In this document: positions 35,080-43,096 of the stretch, piece after piece
How positions within the stretch are numbered: the stretch's first letter is position 1
How the letters are laid out: the number at the start of each line of letters is the position of its first letter
Source of the DNA: Rhodobacteraceae bacterium 63075
Lineage (GTDB): Bacteria > Pseudomonadota > Alphaproteobacteria > Rhodobacterales > Rhodobacteraceae
Assembly: GCA_003417655.1 (NCBI GenBank)
Contig: QVMW01000008.1
Coordinates: forward strand, 78,877-142,876
Direction of reading: 5' to 3'
Length of the DNA: 64,000 bases
Made by a program: the position numbers and the translations under genes
Notes under the pieces: model-generated
Seen by the model: the letters and a program-made list of their open reading frames with translations, nothing else
The model's database searches: none
Told to the model about the DNA's origin: nothing

Positions 35080-35702
35080 CGCGCCATCATCGTCTCCACG
35101 GCTTCAGCGACGACCTCGTCGATCTCGCTGTCCGGGAACTCGGTCTGCACGCCGAAGACAGCCCGTGTCCACAGGCGCGTCTTGCATAGCTCTGCGAACT
35201 GCTCGGCCATCATGCCCGGGTCGCTCTCTGTCAGCTCGCCCCGGGCCTGCGCCGCCTTGATGTATTCGGTCATCCGGTTTCGGCCCATCTCGGGGCCATT
35301 GCGGTAGAAGGCGTGCCCGAGATCGGGGAAGCGCTCAGCCTCGGCAACGCAGATGCGAAACATCTGGAGCGAGAAATCCGACAGGAGGAAGCGCGTCAGG
35401 TTATGCGCGGTCCGATGCATGACTTCGCGCGGCGGGCGGGAGAAATCGATCTCCTCCAGCGTGGACCTGGCCATGCGCTCGCATTCCCGGCGGGTGACCT
35501 CGGTGAACATTTCTCGTTTGTCGGGGAAGTAACTGTAGACCGTGGCCTTCGAGACACCGGCCTCGCGGGTGATGTCATCGACGGAGGCTCCTTCGAAACC
35601 GTCGCGCATGAAAACGGTGCGCGCGCCTTCGAGGACGGCGTCGAACTTGCGTCCGCGCGCAGGCTGTGAGGTCGCCTTTTGGAGCTTGGTCGGTGCGGTC
35701 AT
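35067..35702 (-). CDS. TetR/AcrR family transcriptional regulator
   Basis: A 211-residue repressor-type protein. The N-terminal helix-turn-helix is intact: DAVLEGARTVFMRDGFEGASVDDI then REAGVSKATVYSYFPDKREMF. The C-terminal ligand domain resembles the AcrR/TetR_C_33 group. The start at 35702 is chosen over 35738 because the longer version would span the palindromes at 35712-35740, which are likely operators. It is divergent from mbfA, with 101 bases between starts. Confidence 0.9.
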   Translation of the reverse strand: MTAPTKLQKATSQPARGRKFDAVLEGARTVFMRDGFEGASVDDITREAGVSKATVYSYFPDKREMFTEVTRRECERMARSTLEEIDFSRPPREVMHRTAHNLTRFLLSDFSLQMFRICVAEAERFPDLGHAFYRNGPEMGRNRMTEYIKAAQARGELTESDPGMMAEQFAELCKTRLWTRAVFGVQTEFPDSEIDEVVAEAVETMMARYGA

Positions 35703-35711
35703 GGCGATAAT

Positions 35712-35729
35712 GTAAACTGGGCAGTTCAC
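35712..35729. promoter_or_regulatory. Candidate TetR operator, palindrome I
   Basis: GTAAACTG-GG-CAGTTCAC: 7 of 8 positions of each arm match as an inverted repeat, with a perfect core AACTG/CAGTT. It lies 10-27 bases before the TetR start codon, suggesting autorepression. Confidence 0.5.
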
Positions 35730-35740
35730 TTGCAGCAAGT
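35728..35740. promoter_or_regulatory. Palindrome II upstream of the TetR gene
   Basis: ACTTGC-A-GCAAGT, a perfect inverted repeat with 6-bp arms, abutting palindrome I. It may be a second operator or a site for another factor. Confidence 0.4.
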
Positions 35741-35773
35741 TAAATGCCTTGAAACCCGACGGCGGCCTGTCAT

Positions 35774-35792
35774 ATTTAGAACAGTTCTAAAT
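35774..35792. promoter_or_regulatory. Irr-type iron control element before mbfA
   Basis: ATTTAGAAC-A-GTTCTAAAT, a perfect 19-bp palindrome ending 11 bases before the mbfA ATG, matches the iron control element (consensus around TTTAGAA...TTCTAAA) bound by Irr in alphaproteobacteria. In this group mbfA is a known Irr target, repressed when iron is scarce. The match is by eye. Confidence 0.82.
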
Positions 35793-35803
35793 TGGAGCCC
35801 GGC

Positions 35804-36778
35804 ATGAGATTCCTGACCAACCGCAAGCGATTCGACGATCTGACCGAGCAGGAGGTGCTGGCGCTCGCGATCTCCTCGGAAGAGGATGACGCGCGCATCT
35901 ATCGCGGATATGCCGAGCGGCTGCGCGGCGAGTTTCCTGACAGTGCCAGGGTTTTCGAGGGCATGGCCGAGGAGGAGGACAGGCACCGCGGGGCGCTCAT
36001 CGAGGCGCATCGCAAGCGCTTCGGCGAGGTGATCCCGCTCATTCGCCGCGAGCATGTGGCGGGATACTATGCGCGGCGACCCGTCTGGCTTGTCGAGAAT
36101 CTCGGGATCGAGCGGATCCGCGAGGAAGCCGCGGCGATGGAGCGGGATGCGGAGCGGTTTTACCTCGAGGCGGCGAAACGCAGCAGCGATCCGGACACGC
36201 GCAAGCTTCTGGGAGACCTCGCGGCAGCGGAAGCGGGGCACCAGCACAAGGCGGAGACGCTGGAAGACGAGCACCTGGACGCAGAGGCGCGCGAGGGGGA
36301 AGACGCGAAGGCCAAGCGGCAATTCCTGCTGACATGGGTTCAGCCGGGGCTTGCCGGGCTCATGGACGGCTCGGTCAGCACGCTGGCGCCGATCTTTGCC
36401 ACGGCCTTTGCCACGCAGGACACCTGGACGACCTTCCTTGTCGGGCTCGCGGCGAGCGTCGGTGCGGGGATTTCGATGGGCTTTACCGAGGCGGCCAGCG
36501 ATGACGGCCAGCTTTCGGGGCGTGGCAGCCCCTGGAAGCGGGGCGTGGCCAGCGGCGTGATGACCACGCTGGGCGGGCTCGGACATGCGCTGCCCTATCT
36601 CATCCCCGATTTCTGGACCGCGACGATCACGGCGATCATCGTCGTGTTCATAGAGCTCTGGGCCATCGTGTGGATTCAGAACAGGTTCATGGAGACACCC
36701 TTCCTGCGCGCGACCTTCCAGGTCGTCCTCGGCGGGGCGCTTGTCTTCGCTGCCGGGGCGATCATCGGCGCAGGTTAG
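35804..36778 (+). CDS. mbfA: Membrane-bound ferritin MbfA (ferritin-like plus VIT1/CCC1 domain)
   Basis: A 324-residue protein: an N-terminal ferritin-like di-iron domain with repeated acidic pairs (SSEEDDARIYRGYAERLR, EGMAEEEDRHR, LAAAEAGHQHKAETLE), then a membrane domain from about residue 175 of the VIT1/CCC1 type, with GLMDGSVSTLAPIFATAFAT and GAGISMGFTEAASDDG. MbfA exports iron and protects against iron and peroxide stress. GGAG lies six bases before the ATG. The Irr-type palindrome just upstream supports iron regulation. Confidence 0.95.
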   Translation: MRFLTNRKRFDDLTEQEVLALAISSEEDDARIYRGYAERLRGEFPDSARVFEGMAEEEDRHRGALIEAHRKRFGEVIPLIRREHVAGYYARRPVWLVENLGIERIREEAAAMERDAERFYLEAAKRSSDPDTRKLLGDLAAAEAGHQHKAETLEDEHLDAEAREGEDAKAKRQFLLTWVQPGLAGLMDGSVSTLAPIFATAFATQDTWTTFLVGLAASVGAGISMGFTEAASDDGQLSGRGSPWKRGVASGVMTTLGGLGHALPYLIPDFWTATITAIIVVFIELWAIVWIQNRFMETPFLRATFQVVLGGALVFAAGAIIGAG

Positions 36779-36796
36779 GGGCCGGGTGGTGCTGTC

Positions 36797-37468
36797 CTAG
36801 CGCCAGTCGATGATCTCGCCCGCCGTGGCGCGGGGGGTGCGGAAGCTGTTGATGGGGGCGGTCTCCTCGGGGTAGCCGAAGGAGATCGCGCAGAGGATGT
36901 CGCGGTCCTCGGGCAGGGCGAACCAGTCACGCAGGAAGGGGGCGAAGCCGGCCGGGGCGGCCTGGGGGATCGAGCCGAGCCCGGCGGCGCGGGCCGCAAG
37001 GCAGAAGGCGGTGACGAAGCCGCCGCAATCGATCGCGCCGTAGGGGCCGAGCGCCGAGGGCGCGGTCACCAGCGCCATGTGCGGCGCGCCGAAAAAGCGG
37101 AAATTCTCCATCATCTGCGCGGCGCGGGCGGGCTTGTCGCTGCGGGCGATCCCGGCGGCGTCATAAAGCTGCATGCCGCAGTCGAAACGGCGGGTCTTGT
37201 ATCGGCCTTCATAGGCGGTGGGCCAGGGCAGGTCGGGCTGCATGGCGCTTTGCGCGGCGTGCTCGGTGAGCGCGGCGGCGAGCCGCTCCGTGCTGTCCTT
37301 TTCGGTGATCACGAGCTGCCAGGGCTGTGCGTTGCACCACGAGGGCGCGCGGGCGGCGGCGTCCGTCACGCGCTCTATCAGCTCACGCGGCACCGCGCGG
37401 GGCAGGTAGGCGCGGCAGGAATGGCGCGCGGCGAGCAGCGCCTCAAAGCTCACAAGCTCGGCAGTCAT
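36797..37468 (-). CDS. Nitroreductase family FMN-dependent oxidoreductase
   Basis: A 223-residue flavoprotein of the nitroreductase superfamily. The FMN-binding blocks are RHSCRAYLP near the N-terminus, APSWCNAQPWQLVI, and near the C-terminus FGYPEETAPINSFRTPR, which closes the fold. The substrate may be a quinone or a nitro compound. Its start codon overlaps the stop of the zinc-ribbon gene, making it the last gene of the TerC/TelA cluster transcript. It may serve the same stress response, which is inference. Confidence 0.9.
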   Translation of the reverse strand: MTAELVSFEALLAARHSCRAYLPRAVPRELIERVTDAAARAPSWCNAQPWQLVITEKDSTERLAAALTEHAAQSAMQPDLPWPTAYEGRYKTRRFDCGMQLYDAAGIARSDKPARAAQMMENFRFFGAPHMALVTAPSALGPYGAIDCGGFVTAFCLAARAAGLGSIPQAAPAGFAPFLRDWFALPEDRDILCAISFGYPEETAPINSFRTPRATAGEIIDWR

Positions 37469-38580
37469 CAGAAGGCTCCCTGTTCGACGCCGTAGAAATA
37501 GCCCGCAATGCCCGCCAGCGCGAGCCCGATCAGCACGGCGAGGGCGATTTTCCAGGCCGAGTAGGGCCGCTCGCCCTGCACGCGGCCCGTGCGCCCGTTG
37601 ACGACGAAGCGGTAGGTCTCGCCGCGATACTTGTAGGCGGCGAGCCAGACCGGCAGCAGGATATGCTTGAAGGTTACGTCGCTGACCTCGGTGTCCACAT
37701 GGTGGATGCGCTGGCGGTCACCGCCGATGTCGAAGCGCACGTCGCGCTCGATCACGCGGGCCATCTTCCCGCGCGCCTCCTCGTAGCCCTCGGGCAGCTC
37801 GACGGCATAGCCTTCGGCGCGGAACCCGGCGAGGAACTCGGGGCTATAGGGCTCCAGCGCGGCCAGATCCCAAGGCTCGAGCGCGTCGGTGTATTTCCTG
37901 GGCAGCGAGCGCGAGGCGAGCACCAGCACATCGTCGAAAAAGCGCGCCACCCGCCCCGTCACCCGCCGCCAGCGGACCTTGGCAATCCGTTTCTTCACGC
38001 GCTTGCCGTCGCGCATGACGGTCACGGTGGTGTAGTAGACCGTGCCGCGCTCGCCCGAATAGGCCGAGCGGGTGTCGGCATCGAAGGTCCAGTAGGGCAC
38101 GTAGATGCCGTTCATCGCGCGGCCCTTGCGGGCATATTGCTTGAGCCCGTTCGGGGCGAACCAGAGCGATCCGAGCCAGTCGGTCATCGCCGCGCGTGCC
38201 GTGCGCTCGTCCAGCGCGAAGGGCAGGACGGCGCGCGGCTTGATGTGGCGGTGCGTGCCGGTATCCGTCACGACGGGCGTGGCGCAGAAGGGGCATTCGG
38301 CGGCATGGGTGGCCCCGCCCAGCTCCACCTGCGCGCCGCAATTGGGGCAGGCCGAGACGCGGGTCTCCTCGATCTCCTGCTCGGGCAGCCTCGCCTCCAG
38401 CGCGGCCTCGAAGTCAAGCTCGGCGATCCGGCTCCGCGCGGCCCCGTCGATCGCCTCGGTAGCGCCGCAATGGTCGCAGACCAGGCTTTCCCCGCCCGGC
38501 TCGAAACGCATGTCCGCGCCGCATTCCGTGCAGGGAAAGCGGTGTTCCTCGGATACCGTGGCGGGGCCTTCTGCGTCCAT
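37468..38580 (-). CDS. Zinc-ribbon membrane protein of the TelA/TerC cluster
   Basis: A 370-residue protein with two zinc ribbons: CTECGADM then CDHCGATE, and CPNCGAQV then CPFCATPV. The middle has strands such as YVPYWTFDADTRSAYSGERGTVYYTT and a C-terminal membrane segment IALAVLIGLALAGIAGYFYG. The architecture recalls TFIIB-type zinc-ribbon proteins linked to SPFH partners. I start it at ATG 38580; a TTG at 38607 that overlaps the SPFH stop is the alternative. It lies directly behind the SPFH-GYF gene and overlaps the nitroreductase gene. Function unknown. Confidence 0.82.
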   Translation of the reverse strand: MDAEGPATVSEEHRFPCTECGADMRFEPGGESLVCDHCGATEAIDGAARSRIAELDFEAALEARLPEQEIEETRVSACPNCGAQVELGGATHAAECPFCATPVVTDTGTHRHIKPRAVLPFALDERTARAAMTDWLGSLWFAPNGLKQYARKGRAMNGIYVPYWTFDADTRSAYSGERGTVYYTTVTVMRDGKRVKKRIAKVRWRRVTGRVARFFDDVLVLASRSLPRKYTDALEPWDLAALEPYSPEFLAGFRAEGYAVELPEGYEEARGKMARVIERDVRFDIGGDRQRIHHVDTEVSDVTFKHILLPVWLAAYKYRGETYRFVVNGRTGRVQGERPYSAWKIALAVLIGLALAGIAGYFYGVEQGAF

Positions 38581-38603
38581 CTTCTCGCCCTTGCCGTGCC
38601 GGC

Positions 38604-39728
38604 TCAACTGCCCGGCGGCGGGGGCGGCGGCGCGATGGTGAAGAGCTGGGCGAGTGCCGTGACCTCACCGGCGGTCTTCCAGCCGTCCTGGCCCGCGGTC
38701 CAGACGAGCGTGGCGCGCGTGAGCGTGCCGTCGGTGGCCATCCTGCCAAGGGAGGCGCGGGAGAAGGGGCCTTTCGTCTCGCCCGCCTCGGCGATGTGCC
38801 AGACGCTCTCGCTGGGCGGCGGCGGGGGCGGCGCGGCGGGCTTGGGCGCGGGTGCTGCGCCCCAAGGGCCCTGAGACTGCATCTCGCGGGCCATTTGCAG
38901 GCCGATCCCTGCGCCGACACCGGCTTGCAGGCTGCCTGCGCCGCCCGCGCCGCCCGCGCCGCCCTCGGCGGTCAGCCCTTCGGCGGCCTGGAACTTCATG
39001 TAGTTGGACAGATCGCCGATCACGCCCATCGAGGTGCGCTTGTCGAGCACGGCCTCCACGGCCTCGGGCAGAGAGATGTTCTCGATGTAGAGCTCGGGCA
39101 GCTCGAGGCCGTATTCGGCCAGCCTGGGCGCGATCTCGCGGGCGACGAGCTGGCCCAGCTCGCGGGTGTTGGCGGCCATGTCGAGCACGGGGATGCCCGC
39201 GCGCGAGACGGTGCGCGAGAACTCCTGCACGATGATGTTGCGGATCTGGTAGCTGATCTCGTCCATGGTGAACTCGCCGTCTGTCCCGACGATTTCCTGC
39301 AGGAAGCGGGCCGGGTCGCTCACCTTCACGCTATAGGTGCCATAGCTGCGCAGGCGGACGGGGCCGAACTCGGGGTCGCGGGCGATGACGGGGTTCTTCG
39401 TGCCCCATTTGAGGTTGGAAAAGCGCGTGGTGTTGACGAAGTAAACTTCGGATTTGAAGGGGCTTTCGAAGCCGTGATCCCAGTGATTGAGCGTGGTCAT
39501 CACCGGCATGTTGTTGGTCTCGAGCAGGTAGAGGCCGGGGGTGAAGACATCGGCGAGCTGCCCTTCATGGACGAAGACGGCGGCCTGCCCCTCGCGCACG
39601 GTGAGCTTGGCGCCATACTTGATCTCGTGGCCCTCGCGCTCGAAGCGCCAGACCATCGTGTCGCGCGTGTCATCCGTCCAGTGAATGACGTCGATGAACT
39701 CGCCTGTCAGGAAATCGAATATGCCCAT
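38604..39728 (-). CDS. SPFH domain protein with C-terminal GYF domain
   Basis: A 374-residue protein. Residues about 1-245 are an SPFH/virion-core-like domain (AAVFVHEGQLADVFTPGLYLLETNN, YGTYSVKVSDPARFLQEIVG). A glycine-rich linker (GGAGGAGGAG) and a proline-rich stretch follow, then a GYF_2 domain (WHIAEAGETKGPFSRASLGRM) and a PPPPPP tail. Stomatin-like proteins form membrane scaffolds; GYF domains bind proline-rich peptides. A GAGGAG site precedes the ATG. Neighbouring genes encode the zinc-ribbon protein and a DUF2927 lipoprotein. Confidence 0.88.
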   Translation of the reverse strand: MGIFDFLTGEFIDVIHWTDDTRDTMVWRFEREGHEIKYGAKLTVREGQAAVFVHEGQLADVFTPGLYLLETNNMPVMTTLNHWDHGFESPFKSEVYFVNTTRFSNLKWGTKNPVIARDPEFGPVRLRSYGTYSVKVSDPARFLQEIVGTDGEFTMDEISYQIRNIIVQEFSRTVSRAGIPVLDMAANTRELGQLVAREIAPRLAEYGLELPELYIENISLPEAVEAVLDKRTSMGVIGDLSNYMKFQAAEGLTAEGGAGGAGGAGSLQAGVGAGIGLQMAREMQSQGPWGAAPAPKPAAPPPPPPSESVWHIAEAGETKGPFSRASLGRMATDGTLTRATLVWTAGQDGWKTAGEVTALAQLFTIAPPPPPPGS

Positions 39729-39768
39729 TTGGGTCTCCTCGGTCTTGGGTCCGGCAGGGCCGGATGTG

Positions 39769-40731
39769 TCAGCTTCTCGTTTCGCCCATCAGCTCGCGTG
39801 CGATCCGTTCCACGATGGGCCGCGCCTCGGCGGCGCTCATGCCGGGCTTCAGGCGCGGATCGTAGAGCATCTTGAGCAAGAGCTCGTCATGTGTCGTCAG
39901 CGTGGCAAACTCCTCGTCGTCGTTGAAGATCGACGGGCGCGCATAGGGGCTGTCATTGCTCAGCCCGAGGCCCTGGGCGACCTCCTCGTGAATGCAGGAA
40001 AGGCGCATCAGGTCGGGATGTTCGGCGCGGATCACCGCGAGGGCGCGTTCCTGCCCGCGCCGGGCCGAGGGCAGGTTGGTATGAACGAGGCAGTAGATGT
40101 CGCGGGGCAGGTCGGCCAGCGCCTCGATGCGGCTCTCGGGAAAGCCGGGCCAGACGCGGCGCACGGTGTCTTTCAGCTCGCCTGAATCGTCGGTGCCCAT
40201 GAAGAGCACGTGAAAGTTCGCCCGCCCGCTGGCCGCTTGGGCGACGGGCCGGCCCGTGACGCGGCTCAGCCTTGCAAGGTAGTCCGACAGGGCGCTTTCG
40301 TCACGGCGGCGCTGCGCGCGCGGGACGGACTCCCCGTGGATCGCGGCGACGCGCACCGGGCCTTGCCAGGGGTGAAACCGGCTGGCCGCGCGGGCCGTGC
40401 CGGGGCCGAGCCTGCCGCCGGAATGTTCGTCGAAGAAGGCGATGGCCTCGAAATTCTCGGCCAGGTCCTCGGCGTCGAATTCCGTATCGGGCCCGCCGCC
40501 GCCCTGGCGCAGGAGCCCCTGGGCCAGCAGGTGTTGTTCGAGCCGCGTGTAATAGGCGGCCAGTTTGCGCGAGTCCTCCGAGGGCTGGTGCGGCGCAGGC
40601 GCGCGCGGCGCGAGGCCGCCGGGCCGCGCCTGAGGCTTGAGGCTTTCGCGCAGGCCCGCCTCGCAAGCGCCGAGCAGGGACAGCCCCAGGAGGGCTGCCA
40701 GTGCCTTGCGAAAGAGCGCGCGGGCCGCCAT
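39769..40731 (-). CDS. DUF2927 lipoprotein of the TelA/TerC cluster
   Basis: A 320-residue lipoprotein (lipobox LSLLGAC). The DUF2927 domain contains CIHEEVAQGLGLSND at about residue 244; the HEExxQ pattern resembles a zincin motif with Gln at the third ligand. The second block YARPSIFNDDEEFATLTTHDELLLKMLYD is equivalent to the region after HEELAQ in the other paralogue at 14017-15369. Seen together the two suggest a metallopeptidase-like fold, but activity is unproven. It lies 9 bases behind telA in the same operon. Confidence 0.82.
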   Translation of the reverse strand: MAARALFRKALAALLGLSLLGACEAGLRESLKPQARPGGLAPRAPAPHQPSEDSRKLAAYYTRLEQHLLAQGLLRQGGGGPDTEFDAEDLAENFEAIAFFDEHSGGRLGPGTARAASRFHPWQGPVRVAAIHGESVPRAQRRRDESALSDYLARLSRVTGRPVAQAASGRANFHVLFMGTDDSGELKDTVRRVWPGFPESRIEALADLPRDIYCLVHTNLPSARRGQERALAVIRAEHPDLMRLSCIHEEVAQGLGLSNDSPYARPSIFNDDEEFATLTTHDELLLKMLYDPRLKPGMSAAEARPIVERIARELMGETRS

Positions 40732-40740
40732 GGGCGCAGG

Positions 40741-41940
40741 TCAGCTCGCCGGAACGGATGTGGCGGCGGTGTCGCCTGTTCCGGTCTTGCGGGCCTTGGC
40801 CGAGGCCAGCGTCTCGCGCAGTTCGACTTCCATCTTCTGAAGCTCGCTCTCGGCAGCGGCGCGGCGCGCCTTGCCCTCGTCGGCGATCTGAAGGCTCTCC
40901 TCGATGGTGCCGACGAGATCGGCATTGGCCTGTTTCACCGCCTCGATGTCGAAGACGCCACGTTCCATCTCCTCGCGGATCATCTTGTTGCTCTCGCGCA
41001 GGTTTGCGGCGTTGGAGGTCAGCAGCTCGTTGGTCAGGTCATTGGCGTCGCGCACGGCGGCGGCGGCCTCGGCGGAACGCTGGATCGTCACGGCCTGGGC
41101 GAGCTGTGTCTCCCAGAGCGGCACGGTGTTCACCAGCGTCGAGTTGATCTTGGTGACAAGGGACTTGTCATTCTCCTGCACCAGGCGGATCGAGGGCAGC
41201 GATTGCATCGTCACTTGCCGTGTCAGCTTCAGATCATGCACGCGGCGCTCGAGATCGTCGCGGGCGGCGCGCAAATCGCGCAGCTCCTGGGCGCGCATGA
41301 CCTTGTCTTTCTCGTCGGCCTTCTCGACCTTCTTCTCGAGGGCGGGGATGTCCTTTTCGTCGAGAATGCGGAGCTTCTCCTCACCGGCGGCGATGTAGAG
41401 CGCGAGCTCGTCGTAGAAGGCCAGTGTCTTCTCGTAGAGCATGTCGAGCGACTTGATGTCCTTCAGCAGCGTGTGCTCATGCTCGTGCAGGTTCTCGGTG
41501 ATCCGGTCGATCTGGCTTTGCACCTCCTCGAATCGCGCGGTGAACTTGGCAAAGGGCGCGGCGCGGCCCAGCAGCTTTTCCCACCAGCTGCGCTTGCGGC
41601 GCACGTCGAGCTCGGAGACGGAAAAGCCGCGAATGGTCGTCACGATTCCGCGCAAGGAGTCGCCCGCCGGGCCGACATCCTTGTTGCGCACGCCTTGCAG
41701 CATGGATTGAGAAATTTCCTGCAGCTCTCCCTGCGCCGCGGAGCCGAAGGCGACGATCGAGTTTGTGTCGGCCATGTCGAGCTCGCCCATGCGCGCCTTG
41801 ATCTCCTTGCCGACGGGCGCGGGCGCCTCGGAGACGGGCACGACCGCCTCGGCCGGGGCTGGCTCGGGCAGGACGACGGCATTTACCTCTTCGACGAGGC
41901 TGAGGGCTTCCTGTGCTTTCTTCTGGGTTTCTTTGGACAT
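40741..41940 (-). CDS. TelA family protein (toxic anion resistance)
   Basis: A 399-residue cytoplasmic protein of the TelA (PF05816) family, mostly alpha-helical with coiled-coil stretches. The conserved parts are RITENLHEHEHTLLKDIKSLDMLYEKTL and MQSLPSIRLVQENDKSLVTKINSTLVNTVPLW. The family is linked to resistance to tellurite, bacteriocins and other envelope stress, and is often encoded with XpaC and TerC, as here. The mechanism is unknown. XpaC-like and TelA genes are separated by 21 bases. Confidence 0.92.
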   Translation of the reverse strand: MSKETQKKAQEALSLVEEVNAVVLPEPAPAEAVVPVSEAPAPVGKEIKARMGELDMADTNSIVAFGSAAQGELQEISQSMLQGVRNKDVGPAGDSLRGIVTTIRGFSVSELDVRRKRSWWEKLLGRAAPFAKFTARFEEVQSQIDRITENLHEHEHTLLKDIKSLDMLYEKTLAFYDELALYIAAGEEKLRILDEKDIPALEKKVEKADEKDKVMRAQELRDLRAARDDLERRVHDLKLTRQVTMQSLPSIRLVQENDKSLVTKINSTLVNTVPLWETQLAQAVTIQRSAEAAAAVRDANDLTNELLTSNAANLRESNKMIREEMERGVFDIEAVKQANADLVGTIEESLQIADEGKARRAAAESELQKMEVELRETLASAKARKTGTGDTAATSVPAS

Positions 41941-41961
41941 GGGAACTCGCTTTCGTTGAAC

Positions 41962-42852
41962 TTATGTTTGGTCGAGGCGGACGCCTTCCTGCTGGAGCCG
42001 GTCGCGCAGGACCTCGATCTCGACGGTGAGATCGGCGCGGTTGTCGAGCAGGAGGTGCCGTGTCTTGGCATTGAAGCTGTCCTGCAAATCGCTCAGCAGG
42101 ACGATGAAATCCTTCTTGGCCTCCTGCGAGCGGCTGCGGGTGTAGATATCGGCGAACTTGTCGGCGGCATCGCGCGCGCCCTTGAGGTAGACGCCCATGA
42201 ACTTGCGCGCCGAGGTCAGATCGCGCGGGTCTTCCTCGACGGTGCGCAGAAGCTCGCGCGCCTGGGTCTGGAAGCGTGCGACACGCGAGGAGACCTGGCG
42301 GTCGCCGGCGCGGTGGGCGGCGTCGGACATGGCCTTGAGATGTTCCTCGGCCTGTTCGACGACGCGGGCGACGCGGTCGGTCTGGAATGTGTCGAGGTTC
42401 TCGTAGCCCTTGTTTCTCAGCGGGTCGGGGCCGAAGGAGAAGAGGTGCAGCCCCGCGCCGAGCACGGCGAAGATCGCGGCCTCGACCATGCCGAAGCCCG
42501 CAAGGCCCGCCACGCCAAGGCCTGCACCCATGAGCAGGCTGCCGAGGATCTTGCGGGGCAGAGCAGGGCGGCGCGCGACCTTGCGCGCGTCATAGGCCTC
42601 GTGGGCCAGAACGCCCTCGCGGGTGAGCCATGCGGCCAGCAGCAAGAGCGCCAGCGCGCCGAGCCAGAAGGCCATCTGCGCCGGCGCGCTGGTGAAGGCC
42701 TGCCAGATCATCGGCAGCGGCGCAAGGAAGAGGAAGTTGACCCGTCCGCCCGCGCGCGTGCGCTGTGCGCCGCGAAAATCGGCCCCCGAAAGATCGGCTT
42801 CGCCCTGCTGGTCGCCATCGGGGCTGTATTTGCCGCCATAGCGCTGCGCCAT
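41962..42852 (-). CDS. XpaC-like membrane protein (5-bromo-4-chloroindolyl phosphate hydrolysis family)
   Basis: A 296-residue protein beginning MAQRYGGKYSPDG with two hydrophobic segments (about 50-70 and 105-130), then a helical cytoplasmic domain. The pattern of the XpaC family is visible in FMGVYLKGARDAADKFADIY and the coiled-coil tail. XpaC proteins are named after Bacillus but have no proven hydrolase activity; they are linked to TelA genomically. The start overlaps the stop of the 27-residue microprotein as TGATG, so translation is coupled. Confidence 0.85.
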   Translation of the reverse strand: MAQRYGGKYSPDGDQQGEADLSGADFRGAQRTRAGGRVNFLFLAPLPMIWQAFTSAPAQMAFWLGALALLLLAAWLTREGVLAHEAYDARKVARRPALPRKILGSLLMGAGLGVAGLAGFGMVEAAIFAVLGAGLHLFSFGPDPLRNKGYENLDTFQTDRVARVVEQAEEHLKAMSDAAHRAGDRQVSSRVARFQTQARELLRTVEEDPRDLTSARKFMGVYLKGARDAADKFADIYTRSRSQEAKKDFIVLLSDLQDSFNAKTRHLLLDNRADLTVEIEVLRDRLQQEGVRLDQT

Positions 42853-42935
42853 CACGCGCCTCCCGTCAGCGAGACGTAGAGGACGAGCAGCACGAGCAGT
42901 GCGAAGGCGAGTTTTTGCAAGCCGGTATCGGTCAT
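42852..42935 (-). CDS. 27-residue membrane microprotein before XpaC
   Basis: A tiny frame encoding MTDTGLQKLAFALLVLLVLY followed by VSLTGGA. It is one membrane helix with a short polar head. Its stop overlaps the XpaC ATG (TGATG), and GGGGC lies just before its start. It is too short for most gene finders. I think similar microproteins occur in other Rhodobacterales but cannot verify that. It could be a regulator or subunit of the XpaC/TelA complex. Confidence 0.6.
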   Translation of the reverse strand: MTDTGLQKLAFALLVLLVLYVSLTGGA

Positions 42936-42998
42936 GAATGCCCCAGTTGTCTGCTTTCAACTTATGCGCTGCGCCCGCGATGCGCTAGGGGGAAGTTT

Positions 42999-43090
42999 GC
43001 CCCGCGCGGCTCATTGCAAGGAGCTGCGCGGGGCGGGAGCGGCGGCGTTTTCTTTCGAAGAAAACGGATCGGAATTTTCGAAAAATTCCG
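42999..43090. repeat. Three consecutive hairpins between TerC and the microprotein
   Basis: Inverted repeats in order: GCCCCGCGC...GCGCGGGGC with an inner GCTC/GAGC extension (42999-43034), CGTTTTCTT...AAGAAAACG (43046-43066), and CGGAATTTT...AAAATTCCG (43070-43090). The last begins seven bases after the TerC stop on the minus strand and may end terC transcription; the others may set expression of the XpaC-TelA part. Confidence 0.7.
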
Positions 43091-43096
43091 ACGCGC

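Noticed and set aside
40210..42879. 889-codon plus-strand frame opposite XpaC and TelA
   Set aside because: Shadow frame; the minus-strand genes are recognisable and this frame has no known domain.
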